From Cytophagales bacterium Alg240-R148 (GTDB lineage Bacteria > Bacteroidota > Bacteroidia > Cytophagales > Cyclobacteriaceae), in the NCBI GenBank assembly GCA_900537185.1, contig LS999830.1, forward strand, positions 359,440-423,439: a stretch of DNA of 64,000 bases, in the 5' to 3' direction. The position numbers were made by a program, and so were the translations under genes. Positions 1 to 9,289 of this stretch are shown piece after piece; the stretch's first letter is position 1; every line of letters starts with the position of its first letter. The notes under the pieces were generated by a model. The model was not told the origin of the DNA, ran no database searches, and saw only the letters and a program-made list of their open reading frames with translations.

Positions 1-1052
1 CTAGTAACGAGTGGTCCTATTGTTAAGGGCAAACGAACACCATTTTTATCCGCAAATTTTCCCGAAATAGGAGATAAAATGGCTACGGATAGGATGATGG
101 GCAGCATGGACAACCCAGCGCCTAATTCAGAATACCCTTGAATGTTGATTAAATTTAATGGCAAAAAGAAAATGGTTCCACCCAAAGCAGCATAAACAAA
201 TAAGGTCATGGTATTGCCACCGCTAAAAACACTAGATTCAAATAAATGAAGGGGAACCATAGGGTTGGTTTTATTCTTTTGCACCCAAATAAAAGCCAGC
301 AAGGCCAAAACACCTGCAACCAAGGCCAATTGAATGTACTTGTTGTCGAAACCCCATTCAGCAGATTCAACCAGCCCAAAAGTAATCCCGGCTAAGCCTA
401 AAGTTACTAAAACAGCTCCTATTATATCCAGTTTACCTGCTTCTGGATTTTTTGTTTCTGGTATTCTTAATAAAAACACTGTAAATACTATTATACTCAG
501 TGGAATGTTTAAAAAGAAAATAGTACGCCACCACCCCATACCGGCCAACCAGCCCCCTAAAACAGGTCCTAACACCCCTGTAATTGCACTAAATGTAGAC
601 CACAACCCAATGGCTCTTCCTCTATTGTTTTCACTAAATTGAGCGCTTAAAATGGATAAACTTCCTGGAGTCAACAGCGCCCCACCTATTCCTTGAAAAC
701 CTCTAGAAACGATCAACTGCATCGGTGTTTGAGACAACCCACATACCAAAGAAGACAGCGAAAATACCAGCAAGCCAATTAGGAATACCTTATTCCTACC
801 GTACAAATCTCCCATTGCACCCCCCACCAGTAAAAGGGAAGAGAGAAACAGTGCGTAGCCATTAATCACCCATATTAATTGTGTTCCCGAAATCCCCAGA
901 TCCTTTTGTAATGCAGACAAAGCCACGTTCAAAGCTGTGCTATCAATAAAAACCAAACTTGAGGCTAATATTGTAGCCACCAAGGTCCATTTTTGTGTTG
1001 TTGTAAACTGGGTTGCAGATGCTGCCAATGTCTTTTGAAATTGGTTGATCAA
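1..1052 (-). CDS. DHA2-type MFS multidrug exporter, 3' end outside the window
   Basis: The reverse strand reads open from base 1052 to the window edge, so the C-terminus is missing. About 350 residues of a polytopic membrane protein are visible. Family signs are FIDSTALNVAL in the first helix, GDLYGRNKVFLIG in the loop between helices 2 and 3, and RGFQGIGGALLTPGS in helix 4, with a motif-C-like stretch GVLGPVLGGWLAG. This matches the EmrB/QacA (14-helix) drug:proton antiporters. No ATG lies between the upstream in-frame stop and the first conserved helix, so I place the start at a TTG (1052-1050); this is uncertain. The substrate cannot be inferred. It lies 68 bases downstream of, and on the same strand as, a metalloprotease lipoprotein gene, with no strong terminator between them. 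Confidence 0.85.
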   Translation of the reverse strand, partial: MINQFQKTLAASATQFTTTQKWTLVATILASSLVFIDSTALNVALSALQKDLGISGTQLIWVINGYALFLSSLLLVGGAMGDLYGRNKVFLIGLLVFSLSSLVCGLSQTPMQLIVSRGFQGIGGALLTPGSLSILSAQFSENNRGRAIGLWSTFSAITGVLGPVLGGWLAGMGWWRTIFFLNIPLSIIVFTVFLLRIPETKNPEAGKLDIIGAVLVTLGLAGITFGLVESAEWGFDNKYIQLALVAGVLALLAFIWVQKNKTNPMVPLHLFESSVFSGGNTMTLFVYAALGGTIFFLPLNLINIQGYSELGAGLSMLPIILSVAILSPISGKFADKNGVRLPLTIGPLVT

Positions 1053-1120
1053 AAAGATCGTAAATTATTATGGCATTCCCTTTATATATTTTTTATAAAT
1101 TCCCGAATTTTATTACAATG

Positions 1121-2230
1121 TTAATTGCTAGGTGTTTTGCTTTTTAATTCCTCCATTTGGTTCATAAAAGCATCAGAAAAAACATATTGTTTTTTGTTTT
1201 GAATTGCAGATGATTGGTACAACTCTATAAAACCAATGGGATCATTGTAAGTCTGAACCAAGGTATCCAGGCCATAAACCTGTTGAATTAAAAGCGCCAT
1301 GTACAACCCATTGGGGTGTCCTCCAAATTTCAAAAACCCATTAAATTGTTCTTCACTTTGTTTGAAGTCCAATTGTTTAGAAGCAACAGATAAAGAGTCC
1401 AACGCCTTTAATTTTTCCCCGGTGCTGAAAAAGGTCGCATTATACAGGTCTATTACTGCTTCGGGGTATAGCCCATTTGCAGTTATTGGGGGCAATGGTT
1501 TATCAATTAAATCTGCTAGGCCTTCTTGGTGCAATTTGTTTATTTGTTGAAAGACAGGGTCTTTTATAGAAGGCGTTTTTAAATTCCGGTAATTGTGGTG
1601 GTATTCATGGGCAATTAGCTGCATTATTTCTTGGTATTCTAGGTGCATAATAGTATTCAAATCAAGTACAATGGCATTGCCGATCACTTTCCCGTCTGGG
1701 TCCGCACATAAGATGGATACTTCGAACAATTTATCTCGCCCCCCATTGTTAGCAGGAATAAAAGTTTGGGCAATAGAATCCGCTCCTTTAAAAATGGATT
1801 GAAAATCAGTATCCCTTAAAAAGGACTTTGCCAAATCCATATTTTCGTTGATTGCATTAAAATTGTTAAAAACAAGAAACTCCATCATATTGGAATTTAA
1901 AGGGATTGGCAGTTGAAGTAAGCTATCCAATTGGCTTTTGTTTTTAGGATTAAAAACAAGGTCCATACAACGCATAACCTGTTCTTTTTTATAGGAAGAA
2001 TCTGAATAACTTAAATAGGTTTGGTATCCTTTCGATTGAAACAAACCATCCCATTCTTCTTCACCAATGGTATCTCCTTTTTTAATTTTTGCGCCAATTC
2101 TTACAAACCACTCTGCCGATGTGCTGTTGTAAGCATAAAGTTTGTTGGTTGGTTTGCCCTGGTTACAAGAACAAACTACTCCTACAACCAAGACAATTTC
2201 CAGTATTGTTTTTAATTTTATTATGCCCAT
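1121..2230 (-). CDS. Lipoprotein zinc metallopeptidase, DUF5700-like
   Basis: A 369-residue exported protein. It begins with a hydrophobic signal ending VVCSC, so Cys22 is a probable lipidation site. The core holds a gluzincin-type motif HEYHH at residues 208-212, with a conserved-looking glutamate in HQEGLAD (E236) as the likely third zinc ligand. HExxH plus a downstream E within about 25 residues fits a zinc-dependent peptidase of the DUF5700/DUF2268 kind. The family assignment is from memory of this motif layout, not from a search. Substrate is unknown. It is transcribed away from the M20 peptidase gene at 2483, and the two share a 252-base divergent upstream region. ATG start. Confidence 0.7.
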   Translation of the reverse strand: MGIIKLKTILEIVLVVGVVCSCNQGKPTNKLYAYNSTSAEWFVRIGAKIKKGDTIGEEEWDGLFQSKGYQTYLSYSDSSYKKEQVMRCMDLVFNPKNKSQLDSLLQLPIPLNSNMMEFLVFNNFNAINENMDLAKSFLRDTDFQSIFKGADSIAQTFIPANNGGRDKLFEVSILCADPDGKVIGNAIVLDLNTIMHLEYQEIMQLIAHEYHHNYRNLKTPSIKDPVFQQINKLHQEGLADLIDKPLPPITANGLYPEAVIDLYNATFFSTGEKLKALDSLSVASKQLDFKQSEEQFNGFLKFGGHPNGLYMALLIQQVYGLDTLVQTYNDPIGFIELYQSSAIQNKKQYVFSDAFMNQMEELKSKTPSN

Positions 2231-2482
2231 TTCATTTTATTTTAATATAAAAATACGCTCCGTTTTTGGTCTTTATTGTTGTATTCAAGTTAACGGAATG
2301 CACCAAATAAAACAGGCGCCATTGGAGCTGTCGGACTACTTCTAGACGTAATGCATGGATGGCACTACCAACTGGACAATTTTATAGAGTAAATCAACGA
2401 CCTATAAGAGGTTTTAAAACAGAAAATTAAAAAAAAATAAGTAATATGCGTTCTGATTTATTCCTAAACCAATCCAGTAACC

Positions 2483-3784
2483 ATGAAAAAGCTGTCCATC
2501 CTATTCTTTGTTATATTAACAATTGTTTCTGTATCCTTCGCTCAAAAAGGGAAAACTGAGAAGAAAATTGTCAAAACAATAGACCAAAACACAGCACAAT
2601 CTCAAATTTTATTGGAAAAACTGGTCAATATAAACAGTGGCACCATGAATTTGGAAGGGGTACAAATGGTTGGGAAAGCGCTCCGTCCTCACTTTGAAAA
2701 ACTAGGATTTGAGGTGACACTAACCGATGGCAGTGGCTATGGCAGAGCAGGCCACCTCATAGCCACTCGTAAGGGAAAAAAAGGTCCAAAAATCCTTATG
2801 ATCGGTCATTTGGATACCGTTTTTGAAAAAGACAGTCCATTTCAAAAATATGAAGTTGTTAATGATTCAATAGTGAAAGGTCCAGGCATAGCAGATATGA
2901 AAGGCGGTGACGTTATTATTTTAATGGCCTTACAAGGTTTATATGAAGCGGGTGTATTGGATGACATGTCGATTCAAGTAGTAATGACGGGCGATGAAGA
3001 AAAAAGTGGTTCCCCACTCCACCTTTCAAAAGAAGCTCTGGTGAAAAGTGCTGAATGGGCTGACATAGCCCTCGGATTTGAGAATGCAGATGGAGATCCA
3101 AAAACCATTGTAGTTGCAAGAAGGGGTTCTACTGGCTGGTCATTAAAAGTAAAAGGCAATGCAGCCCATTCGTCTCAAGTATTTACAGAGCGTGTTGGCG
3201 TTGGAGCCATTTATGAAACATCTAGAATTCTCAATGCTTTTTACAAGCAATTGTCTACAAAAGAAAACCTCACTTTCAACCCTGGTGTAATTCTTGGTGG
3301 AACCAAAATTATTGAAGACCCTACTATTACAGGCGGAGCTGCCTACGGCAAATCCAATGTTGTGGCGCAAGAAGTGGTGGTAAAAGGAGATATCAGAGCC
3401 GTTTCATTGGAACAACTAGGAATGGCAAAAAAAGAAATGATGGCAATTGCTGGTAACAACTACAACGGTACCACAGCGGAGTTGGTTTTTGAGGCCGATG
3501 GTGGGTATCCACCTTTAACCCAAACAAAAGGCAACGTGCAGTTACTGGAACTTTACAACCAAGTAAGCCAAGACCTTGGGTTTGGAAAAGTAATAGCTGT
3601 TAACCCTAGAAATGCAGGAGCAGCAGATATATCCTTTACTTCGGGTTATGTTGGTATGGCCATTGATGGCATGGGACTGAGCGGAGACCACGACCATACA
3701 ATAAATGAATTTGGCATCATTACCAAGTTGCCACAACAAGCTAAGAGAGCAGCGGTGCTTATGTACCGGTTAAGCCAAAAATAG
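2483..3784 (+). CDS. Secreted M20 family peptidase (glutamate carboxypeptidase-like)
   Basis: A 433-residue protein with a cleavable signal peptide (about residues 1-20, ending SFAQ). M20 metal-site motifs appear in order: GHLDTV (H109, D111), the bridging aspartate in GIADMKGG (D138), the catalytic and ligand pair in TGDEEKSG (E172, E173), GFENADGD (E200), and a late histidine in GDHDHT (H403 or H405). This layout is that of carboxypeptidase G2 and related two-zinc exopeptidases, with a dimerisation insert between about residues 215 and 330. It probably works in the periplasm, trimming peptides or acyl-amino acids. It stands alone: the next gene starts 54 bases later but encodes an unrelated topoisomerase. 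Confidence 0.88.
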   Translation: MKKLSILFFVILTIVSVSFAQKGKTEKKIVKTIDQNTAQSQILLEKLVNINSGTMNLEGVQMVGKALRPHFEKLGFEVTLTDGSGYGRAGHLIATRKGKKGPKILMIGHLDTVFEKDSPFQKYEVVNDSIVKGPGIADMKGGDVIILMALQGLYEAGVLDDMSIQVVMTGDEEKSGSPLHLSKEALVKSAEWADIALGFENADGDPKTIVVARRGSTGWSLKVKGNAAHSSQVFTERVGVGAIYETSRILNAFYKQLSTKENLTFNPGVILGGTKIIEDPTITGGAAYGKSNVVAQEVVVKGDIRAVSLEQLGMAKKEMMAIAGNNYNGTTAELVFEADGGYPPLTQTKGNVQLLELYNQVSQDLGFGKVIAVNPRNAGAADISFTSGYVGMAIDGMGLSGDHDHTINEFGIITKLPQQAKRAAVLMYRLSQK

Positions 3785-3838
3785 AATTGGAGTAGTTTTA
3801 TTGATTTTAGTCTGAATAGCGCATTAGCATAGTTGTAT

Positions 3839-6154
3839 ATGAAAGTTTGTATTGCGGAAAAGCCAAGTGTGGCAAAAGAAATAGCACAGGTAATTGGTGC
3901 TAACGCTAAAAAAAACGGCTATTTCGAGGGCAATGGGTACCAAGTAACTTGGACATTCGGACATTTTTGTACCTTACTTCCTCCAGAAGATTATGAAAGC
4001 CATTGGAAACGTTGGGATTTGAGTACTTTACCCATGTTACCCAAACGATTTGACACCAAATTAATAAGCAACGATGGTGTTAAAAAACAATTCAGCGTTA
4101 TCCAGCAATTATTTCATAATGCTTCGTTGGTTATCAATTGTGGAGATGCTGGACAAGAAGGGGAATTGATCCAACGCTGGGTATTAAAAAAAGCCAATTA
4201 CAATGGAGAAGTGAAGCGCCTATGGATTTCTTCGCTCACAACAGAAGCCATAAAACTAGGCTTTGACAACCTCAAGCCAGCCAAAGAGTTTGACAACCTT
4301 TATTTTGCAGGAAGTTCTAGAGCCATTGGAGATTGGCTTCTGGGGATGAATGCAACCCGCCTTTATACCTTAAAATATGGCGGCTACAAACAAGTGCTTT
4401 CCATTGGGCGCGTACAGACGCCAACTCTTGCCATGTTGGTAGAGCGTTTTCACGAAATAGAAAACTTTGTTCCTAAACCTTATTGGGAGCTCCAAACCAA
4501 ATACCGTTCCACAATATTTAAAAATACCGAAGGTAAATTCTTAAAAAAAGAAGATGGCGAAATTCTCCTATCTCAAATCACAGGACAAGAATTAGAGATA
4601 AAAAAAATCACCCAAAAAGAAGGAAAAGAATATGCCCCTAAACTTTTTGACCTTACTGGACTGCAAGTTTTTTGCAACAACAAATTTGGGTTTACAGCTG
4701 AAATTACGCTTAAATTAGTACAAGGACTTTACGAAAAGAAAGTGGTGACCTACCCAAGGGTGGATACTACATTTTTGCCTAACGACCTATACCCTAAAGT
4801 GCCAGGTATTCTTAAAGGTTTAAAAACCTACGCCTCCTTTACTGCACCAATTCTAAACAAACCCATAAGGAAATCGGCTAAAGTCTTCAACGACAAAAAA
4901 GTTACCGACCACCACGCCATCATTCCAACGGGAGAACAAAAATCTTTGAATACAGAAGAGCAAAAGGTATATGACATCGTAACCCGCCGATTTATAGCAG
5001 TTTTTCATCCCGATTGTAAGGTAGCCAAAACCCAGGTAGAGGCAGCAGTAACATCGGTTCAATTTGTAGCTAAAGGAAAAGAAATTCTTGAAGAGGGTTG
5101 GCGGGTTCTTTTTCCAAAAGAAAAAAAGAATGCCGAAGGGGAAGAGAAGTCTGAAGAAGAAGAAGAAAGCATATTACCTTCTTTTGTGGAAGGAGAAAAA
5201 GGACCCCATGAGCCTTCTTTTTCTGAAAAAACAACCAAGCCTCCAAAAAACTTTACAGAAGCTTCCTTGCTGCGCGCAATGGAAACTGCAGGCAAACAAG
5301 TGGAAGATGAAGAATTGAGAGATTTAATGAAAGCCAATGGAATTGGGAGACCATCTACTAGGGCTAACATCATTGAAACATTGTTCAAAAGAAAATATAC
5401 CGAACGGAGAAAAAAGCAAGTATTGCCCACGCCTATGGGTGTCCAACTCATTGGAACCATCCAAAATGAACTACTGAAATCTGCTGCTCTAACAGGACAG
5501 TGGGAAAGGCAACTAAAGAAAATTGAAGATGGGGAGTTTGGAGCTGGTGAATTTATTGTCAACATGAAAAAAATGGTCAATGAATTGGTTTTCGAGGTAA
5601 AAAGGGAAGCCTATAAACCCCGCTTGTCTGCGGTAAATGAAGCTCCGAAAACAACAAAAAAGACAGCAAAAACTTCCGCCAACCAACAGAACAATACTTG
5701 TCCAAAATGCAATAAAGGAGCTATAGTTAAGGGTAAAAACAGTTTCGGTTGTTCCAACTGGAAAGCTGGCTGTAAGATGAGAATTCCTTTTGAATACAAA
5801 GGCAAAAAACTAACGGATAAACAAGTAGAACGACTGGTAGATAAAAAATCGACAACAAACATCAAGGGTTTTATAATAGACGGGAAGAAAAAGGAAGGCA
5901 AGCTATTTTTCAATGGTGATTTTGAACTGCAACTAGAAATGAAGCCGCCCAAACAGGACAAAAAAGACAATAAAATGCCCAGTTGCCCTAAATGCAATAC
6001 CGGTACATTGATTAGAGGCAAAACAGCTTATGGTTGTTCTGAATGGAAAAAGGGTTGTGATTTTAAATTTACTTTTGACAATTTGAAACGGAAAGCTTCC
6101 GGGAAAAAGTTAACCAAAGAGCTGGTTCTAAAAATAATTGCTGGGCCCAAATAA
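3839..6154 (+). CDS. topB: DNA topoisomerase III
   Basis: A 771-residue type IA topoisomerase that passes single DNA strands and decatenates replication intermediates. The N-terminal Toprim domain starts KVCIAEKPSVAKEI and carries DAGQEGE (about residues 103-109), the TopB form of the acidic motif. SIGRVQTPTL and the active-site motif VVTYPRVDT (Tyr305 when counted from the ATG) follow. Two C-terminal C4 zinc ribbons are visible, each CPKCN followed by a GCS-W--GC pair. I use the ATG at 3839, not the TTG six bases earlier, because MKVCIAEKPSVAKEI fits the family N-terminus. TopB is often carried by integrative elements, but no conjugation or integrase gene lies nearby, so this looks like the housekeeping copy. 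Confidence 0.95.
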   Translation: MKVCIAEKPSVAKEIAQVIGANAKKNGYFEGNGYQVTWTFGHFCTLLPPEDYESHWKRWDLSTLPMLPKRFDTKLISNDGVKKQFSVIQQLFHNASLVINCGDAGQEGELIQRWVLKKANYNGEVKRLWISSLTTEAIKLGFDNLKPAKEFDNLYFAGSSRAIGDWLLGMNATRLYTLKYGGYKQVLSIGRVQTPTLAMLVERFHEIENFVPKPYWELQTKYRSTIFKNTEGKFLKKEDGEILLSQITGQELEIKKITQKEGKEYAPKLFDLTGLQVFCNNKFGFTAEITLKLVQGLYEKKVVTYPRVDTTFLPNDLYPKVPGILKGLKTYASFTAPILNKPIRKSAKVFNDKKVTDHHAIIPTGEQKSLNTEEQKVYDIVTRRFIAVFHPDCKVAKTQVEAAVTSVQFVAKGKEILEEGWRVLFPKEKKNAEGEEKSEEEEESILPSFVEGEKGPHEPSFSEKTTKPPKNFTEASLLRAMETAGKQVEDEELRDLMKANGIGRPSTRANIIETLFKRKYTERRKKQVLPTPMGVQLIGTIQNELLKSAALTGQWERQLKKIEDGEFGAGEFIVNMKKMVNELVFEVKREAYKPRLSAVNEAPKTTKKTAKTSANQQNNTCPKCNKGAIVKGKNSFGCSNWKAGCKMRIPFEYKGKKLTDKQVERLVDKKSTTNIKGFIIDGKKKEGKLFFNGDFELQLEMKPPKQDKKDNKMPSCPKCNTGTLIRGKTAYGCSEWKKGCDFKFTFDNLKRKASGKKLTKELVLKIIAGPK

Positions 6155-6159
6155 AAAAA

Positions 6160-6182
6160 GGGACTGTTAATAAAACAGCCCC
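6160..6182. terminator. Bidirectional terminator between topB and the 6195 gene
   Basis: The hairpin GGGaCTGTT/AACAGcCCC has a five-base loop. On the reverse strand it is followed by a run of seven T, so it most clearly ends the reverse-strand gene that stops at 6195. It also lies directly after topB. Confidence 0.75.
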
Positions 6183-6194
6183 TTCTTATGGGTG

Positions 6195-6845
6195 TTATTT
6201 TTTTAGTTTTTTTATTCTTTTCCTATGGTTTATTTTATTGTCTAAAAGGCTTTCATACAGCGAGTTTATCCAATAATTTCGAATACCTTGCCCTCCAGGT
6301 TTGCCTTCCACTTTTTCGCTTAACAAAATTTCATTGGACTTTAAATCAAAATACAAAACCGAATATTTTCCAATGTCCATCTCCTTACTCAACAATTCGC
6401 CTACAATCAAAATACCCACACCATTTTGGTGTTGTTCGGATGAATAGTGTTGCACCAAAGCTTCTTTTTGTTGCTCTGTTACCACATATTCTTCATTGCC
6501 AATAATACATCCTTCTGTTTGGTAATTGTTATTGCGCCTATCACTAGAATCTAATTCAATTACGTACTCATTTACATATAGCAATTCTTCTAGATCAAAC
6601 TTGTTTCTTTCTATGACAAACATTTCATTCCATTCCTTGAAATATTTAAACGTTAAAGACGCACACAATTCGTTTCCATTCCTATTGATGAAACCTTTGT
6701 TGTGGACCAACTTAAGGTGGGTATAATCAATTCCAAAATAAACTACGTTTTTAGAATTGTATACTTTTGAAATACCCTGCTGGGCCATAGCAACTAAGCT
6801 GCACCCAACCAACAATAGTGTTGCAACAAATAATTTCATTTTCAT
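6195..6845 (-). CDS. Exported protein of unknown function (216 aa)
   Basis: A signal peptide is clear (hydrophobic residues 4-20, ending AMAQQ). The mature part is mixed alpha/beta by eye, with a very basic tail (KRIKKLKK). I do not recognise a family. Phrases such as GILIVGELLSKEMDIG and VLYFDLKSNEILLSEKVEG suggest a beta-rich region. It is the second gene of a pair: the preceding gene ends 4 bases upstream and also encodes an exported basic protein ending in a similar KKLNK tail, so the two are almost certainly co-transcribed and may act together. Confidence 0.75.
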   Translation of the reverse strand: MKMKLFVATLLLVGCSLVAMAQQGISKVYNSKNVVYFGIDYTHLKLVHNKGFINRNGNELCASLTFKYFKEWNEMFVIERNKFDLEELLYVNEYVIELDSSDRRNNNYQTEGCIIGNEEYVVTEQQKEALVQHYSSEQHQNGVGILIVGELLSKEMDIGKYSVLYFDLKSNEILLSEKVEGKPGGQGIRNYWINSLYESLLDNKINHRKRIKKLKK

Positions 6846-6849
6846 GTCC

Positions 6850-7464
6850 CTATTTATTGAGTTTTTTCAGGTATTTCCCAAAGTAAGCCGCGCTCTGCAT
6901 AAGTGCTACCTGAACTCTCATACCTGTAGTAGGAGCTGTGGGCCCTTGTTGCACACCATGGATTTTAGGAACGTGTACTTTAGCTATTACTTTTCCTGTT
7001 TTGATATTTTTTAGGAATAGGTTCAATTCTACACTTGATTTTTTTATTCCTGTTCCCGTTTCAATTCTAGATGGTACAACCAGCATTTCATAATCTGAAT
7101 TGGGATCGTCGGTTGTAAATACAAGGTTGGTTTTTTTTGATTCTCTGGCCAACATCTTAACATATGCATTTACGTTATTTTTCTGATCGTTTTTCCAAGA
7201 CATTTTCCATTTATCCGCTTTTTCTTTGGTCTTTTTCTTTTTCATTTTATACTCGATATACTCTGCTTCTGTTTCCAAACCATCAACAGACATCTTAGAA
7301 TAATCAAATTTAACCAAATAGGATTTTTTCCCTTTAAATACACTAGTTGTTCCTTTGATGAATTTAATTTTTGGGCCACCATAAAAATTATTTTCTTTGT
7401 TATTGAAAGAGCTCAACAACAAAACCGCTAAAAGTGTTGTAAAAACAACATTAATCTTACTCAT
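6850..7464 (-). CDS. Exported protein of unknown function (204 aa), paired with the next gene
   Basis: The N-terminus is hydrophobic (residues 5-18), then SSFNNKEN; there is no lipobox cysteine, so a cleaved signal or a membrane anchor is likely. The middle holds a lysine-rich stretch (KMKKKKTKEK around residue 75). The second half looks like a small beta domain ending in a helix, GMRVQVALMQSAAYFGKYL. A phrase resembling a conserved lipoprotein beta-strand pair is LNLFLKNIKTGKVIAKVHV. No family is recognised. ATG start at 7464. It is first in a two-gene unit, 4 bases before its partner. Confidence 0.75.
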   Translation of the reverse strand: MSKINVVFTTLLAVLLLSSFNNKENNFYGGPKIKFIKGTTSVFKGKKSYLVKFDYSKMSVDGLETEAEYIEYKMKKKKTKEKADKWKMSWKNDQKNNVNAYVKMLARESKKTNLVFTTDDPNSDYEMLVVPSRIETGTGIKKSSVELNLFLKNIKTGKVIAKVHVPKIHGVQQGPTAPTTGMRVQVALMQSAAYFGKYLKKLNK

Positions 7465-7702
7465 AATACAATTATTTGATTAGTTATAAATAAAGCTAAT
7501 GACAGAGAAATTGAATTAAAAACTAGAAAGGATATAATATTCTTTAAAAAAATTGAGACCCATACGATGGTTTGCTCGAGGGCCAAAAATGCCAATTTTA
7601 ACAATAACGAAAAGTACCATATCAACACAAATATCCTGTGATTTATTGGAATTGTATAATTAAAGCAGGTAATTCATTGTATACCAATTACCTATATGGT
7701 AA

Positions 7703-8122
7703 TTATAAATTATATTTGGAATGGGTCTTATTCGAAGATTCGACCATTATTTTCTTTAATATAACAAGGTCGATATCTAATAACTTTTTTACATAGAGGC
7801 AAAATTTTCCAGTTTTGTGTTTGCCCAATTGTTCTAATAAATCTGCCTGCCCTTTGAAATTGTTTAAAACATACAGTACCATGTGTTGTTTTCTAGGGGA
7901 AAAGGCCAAAACCGGCATGTCCCCTTCCCTACCAGATTCGTATTTATAATGATAAGAACCAAAACCTACGATGGACGGGCCCCAAATCTTTGGATCCTCC
8001 CCTGTTATTTCTCGCATCAATTCTAATAAAACTAGAGCATCTTGTTTGCGAACAGGAGGATTTATTTCATTTAAGAAAGTCTCTACATTGGTGGAGGTGG
8101 GTACTGTTTTGTTTTCAGGCAT
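7703..8122 (-). CDS. DUF1801 (YdhG-like) domain protein
   Basis: A 139-residue cytoplasmic protein. Family features are an N-terminal helix ending in VETFLNEINPP, LLELMREITGEDPKIWGPSIVGFG, and the strand pair PVLAFSPRKQHMVLYV. DUF1801 proteins share a fold with the iron-chaperone frataxin-like YdhG group; their function in bacteria is poorly known. Single gene, ATG start, with 154 bases to the LysR gene upstream. Confidence 0.85.
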   Translation of the reverse strand: MPENKTVPTSTNVETFLNEINPPVRKQDALVLLELMREITGEDPKIWGPSIVGFGSYHYKYESGREGDMPVLAFSPRKQHMVLYVLNNFKGQADLLEQLGKHKTGKFCLYVKKLLDIDLVILKKIMVESSNKTHSKYNL

Positions 8123-8211
8123 AACAACTTGGTTGGTACTACTTATTTAAATTTACAAATAAATCGAAGCCAATGAAATTTAAATAAAACTCTGTTGCTC
8201 AATAACCATCG

Positions 8212-8232
8212 ATTCTCGTTTACAACGAGAAT
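8212..8232. repeat. Perfect 9-bp inverted repeat after the LysR gene
   Basis: ATTCTCGTT and AACGAGAAT are separated by three bases. It lies 45 bases past the LysR stop on the reverse strand and 90 bases before the DUF1801 start. No T-run follows on either strand, so it may be an intrinsic terminator without a U-tract, an mRNA stabiliser or an operator. Confidence 0.45.
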
Positions 8233-8276
8233 ATTCTTTGGGAACCTATAACAACCCAACATTTGGTTGCCATTCG

Positions 8277-9179
8277 CTACATTTTATAACATCGCTGTGC
8301 CAATAATTTATCCAAAAGCGCATCTGTAAGTTGCTTTGGGGCCTTTATTTTATTAGCTATAAGCGATAATTTTCTAAACTGAATGGGTTGCAATTCAATC
8401 GTATTCAGCTTTCCATTTTGAACAAAAGGTTCCACTACCGTGTTTAACGCGCAGCTCAGACCACTGCCCTGCCCTTGTTGAAAGAGCACCTCAAATTCAT
8501 TAGGAATGATGTAATTGGGAATAATAGATGGCCTTTTTTTATTAAACAATTCCATCCAGAACACTTTAATGTACCCGGACACAGCGTCATGCGCATACCA
8601 CTTGTATTGGTTCAGCCAACGTTCTGCTTGTTCTTTGTCTTTCGCATATAAATCTCGAATTTCCATGAGATCAATATCGGGAGTAGCTGCCAAAACCATT
8701 CGCTGGTCATACAAAGGAAAATTTAATGCATCAAAAGTATTCAATTCACCTGGTATAATGGCATAGTTGATAACTCCGTCTTGGACATCCCGTATCAAAA
8801 CTTCCTTTTCTGCAAATTTAATATGCACATATGGGCCCAACTCTAATACTTTATTGCACAACGTTGTTTTATATAAATGCGGAGAAATTCCAATGGTTAA
8901 AATATTATTCAGCTTAGAACTTTTATTGGAAATGTCATTTTCTACGCCCTCCAAAACCTCTAAAGAACCAGCCACCATCGTATTTAACAACTTGCCTTCG
9001 TCCGTTTCCACCACGCCTTTTGATTTTCTGGTGAAAAGTTTTTGCCCTAAATGGGCTTCAAGTGTACTAATTTGTTGGCTAACTGTTGGTTGGCTAACCG
9101 CTAGTAAGTCCGATGCCTTGCTCAGAGATTTAGTTTTGTATACCGCCCTGAAAGTTCGCAACCATTCTAAATTTATCAT
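8277..9179 (-). CDS. LysR family transcriptional regulator
   Basis: A 300-residue LysR-type regulator. The N-terminal winged helix-turn-helix is obvious: LEWLRTFRAVYKTKSLSKAS, then LLAVSQPTVSQQISTLEAHLG, then LFTRKSKGVVETDEGKLL. The remaining 210 residues form the effector-binding domain. It is divergent from the short-chain dehydrogenase gene at 9290, with 110 bases between the two ATG starts. That is the standard arrangement for a LysR regulator that controls its neighbour, so the SDR is its likely target (inference). The effector is unknown. Confidence 0.9.
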   Translation of the reverse strand: MINLEWLRTFRAVYKTKSLSKASDLLAVSQPTVSQQISTLEAHLGQKLFTRKSKGVVETDEGKLLNTMVAGSLEVLEGVENDISNKSSKLNNILTIGISPHLYKTTLCNKVLELGPYVHIKFAEKEVLIRDVQDGVINYAIIPGELNTFDALNFPLYDQRMVLAATPDIDLMEIRDLYAKDKEQAERWLNQYKWYAHDAVSGYIKVFWMELFNKKRPSIIPNYIIPNEFEVLFQQGQGSGLSCALNTVVEPFVQNGKLNTIELQPIQFRKLSLIANKIKAPKQLTDALLDKLLAQRCYKM

Positions 9180-9247
9180 GTTATTTGTTTTTCAATATCA
9201 CTACTACAAATATATCATAAAAATTTATAACACTTTATACTTAGGTT

Positions 9248-9255
9248 TACGTTTG
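9248..9255 (+). promoter_or_regulatory. Candidate Bacteroidota -7 box for the SDR gene
   Basis: The octamer TACGTTTG matches the TAnnTTTG -7 consensus and lies 34 bases before the SDR ATG. No good TTTG -33 partner is visible, as would fit an activator-dependent (LysR) promoter. Confidence 0.4.
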
Positions 9256-9289
9256 TAAAAACAAAATCAAAAAATAAACAAATAGTATT

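Noticed and set aside
5059-5580. A 173-codon reverse-strand open frame across topB
   Set aside because: It lies wholly inside the well-supported topoisomerase gene, on the opposite strand, and its serine/phenylalanine-rich translation looks like a shadow. No start signal or family was seen.
3839-6154. topB as a sign of an integrative conjugative element
   Set aside because: TopB is carried by many such elements, but no integrase, relaxase, Tra gene or flanking repeat is visible within the window.
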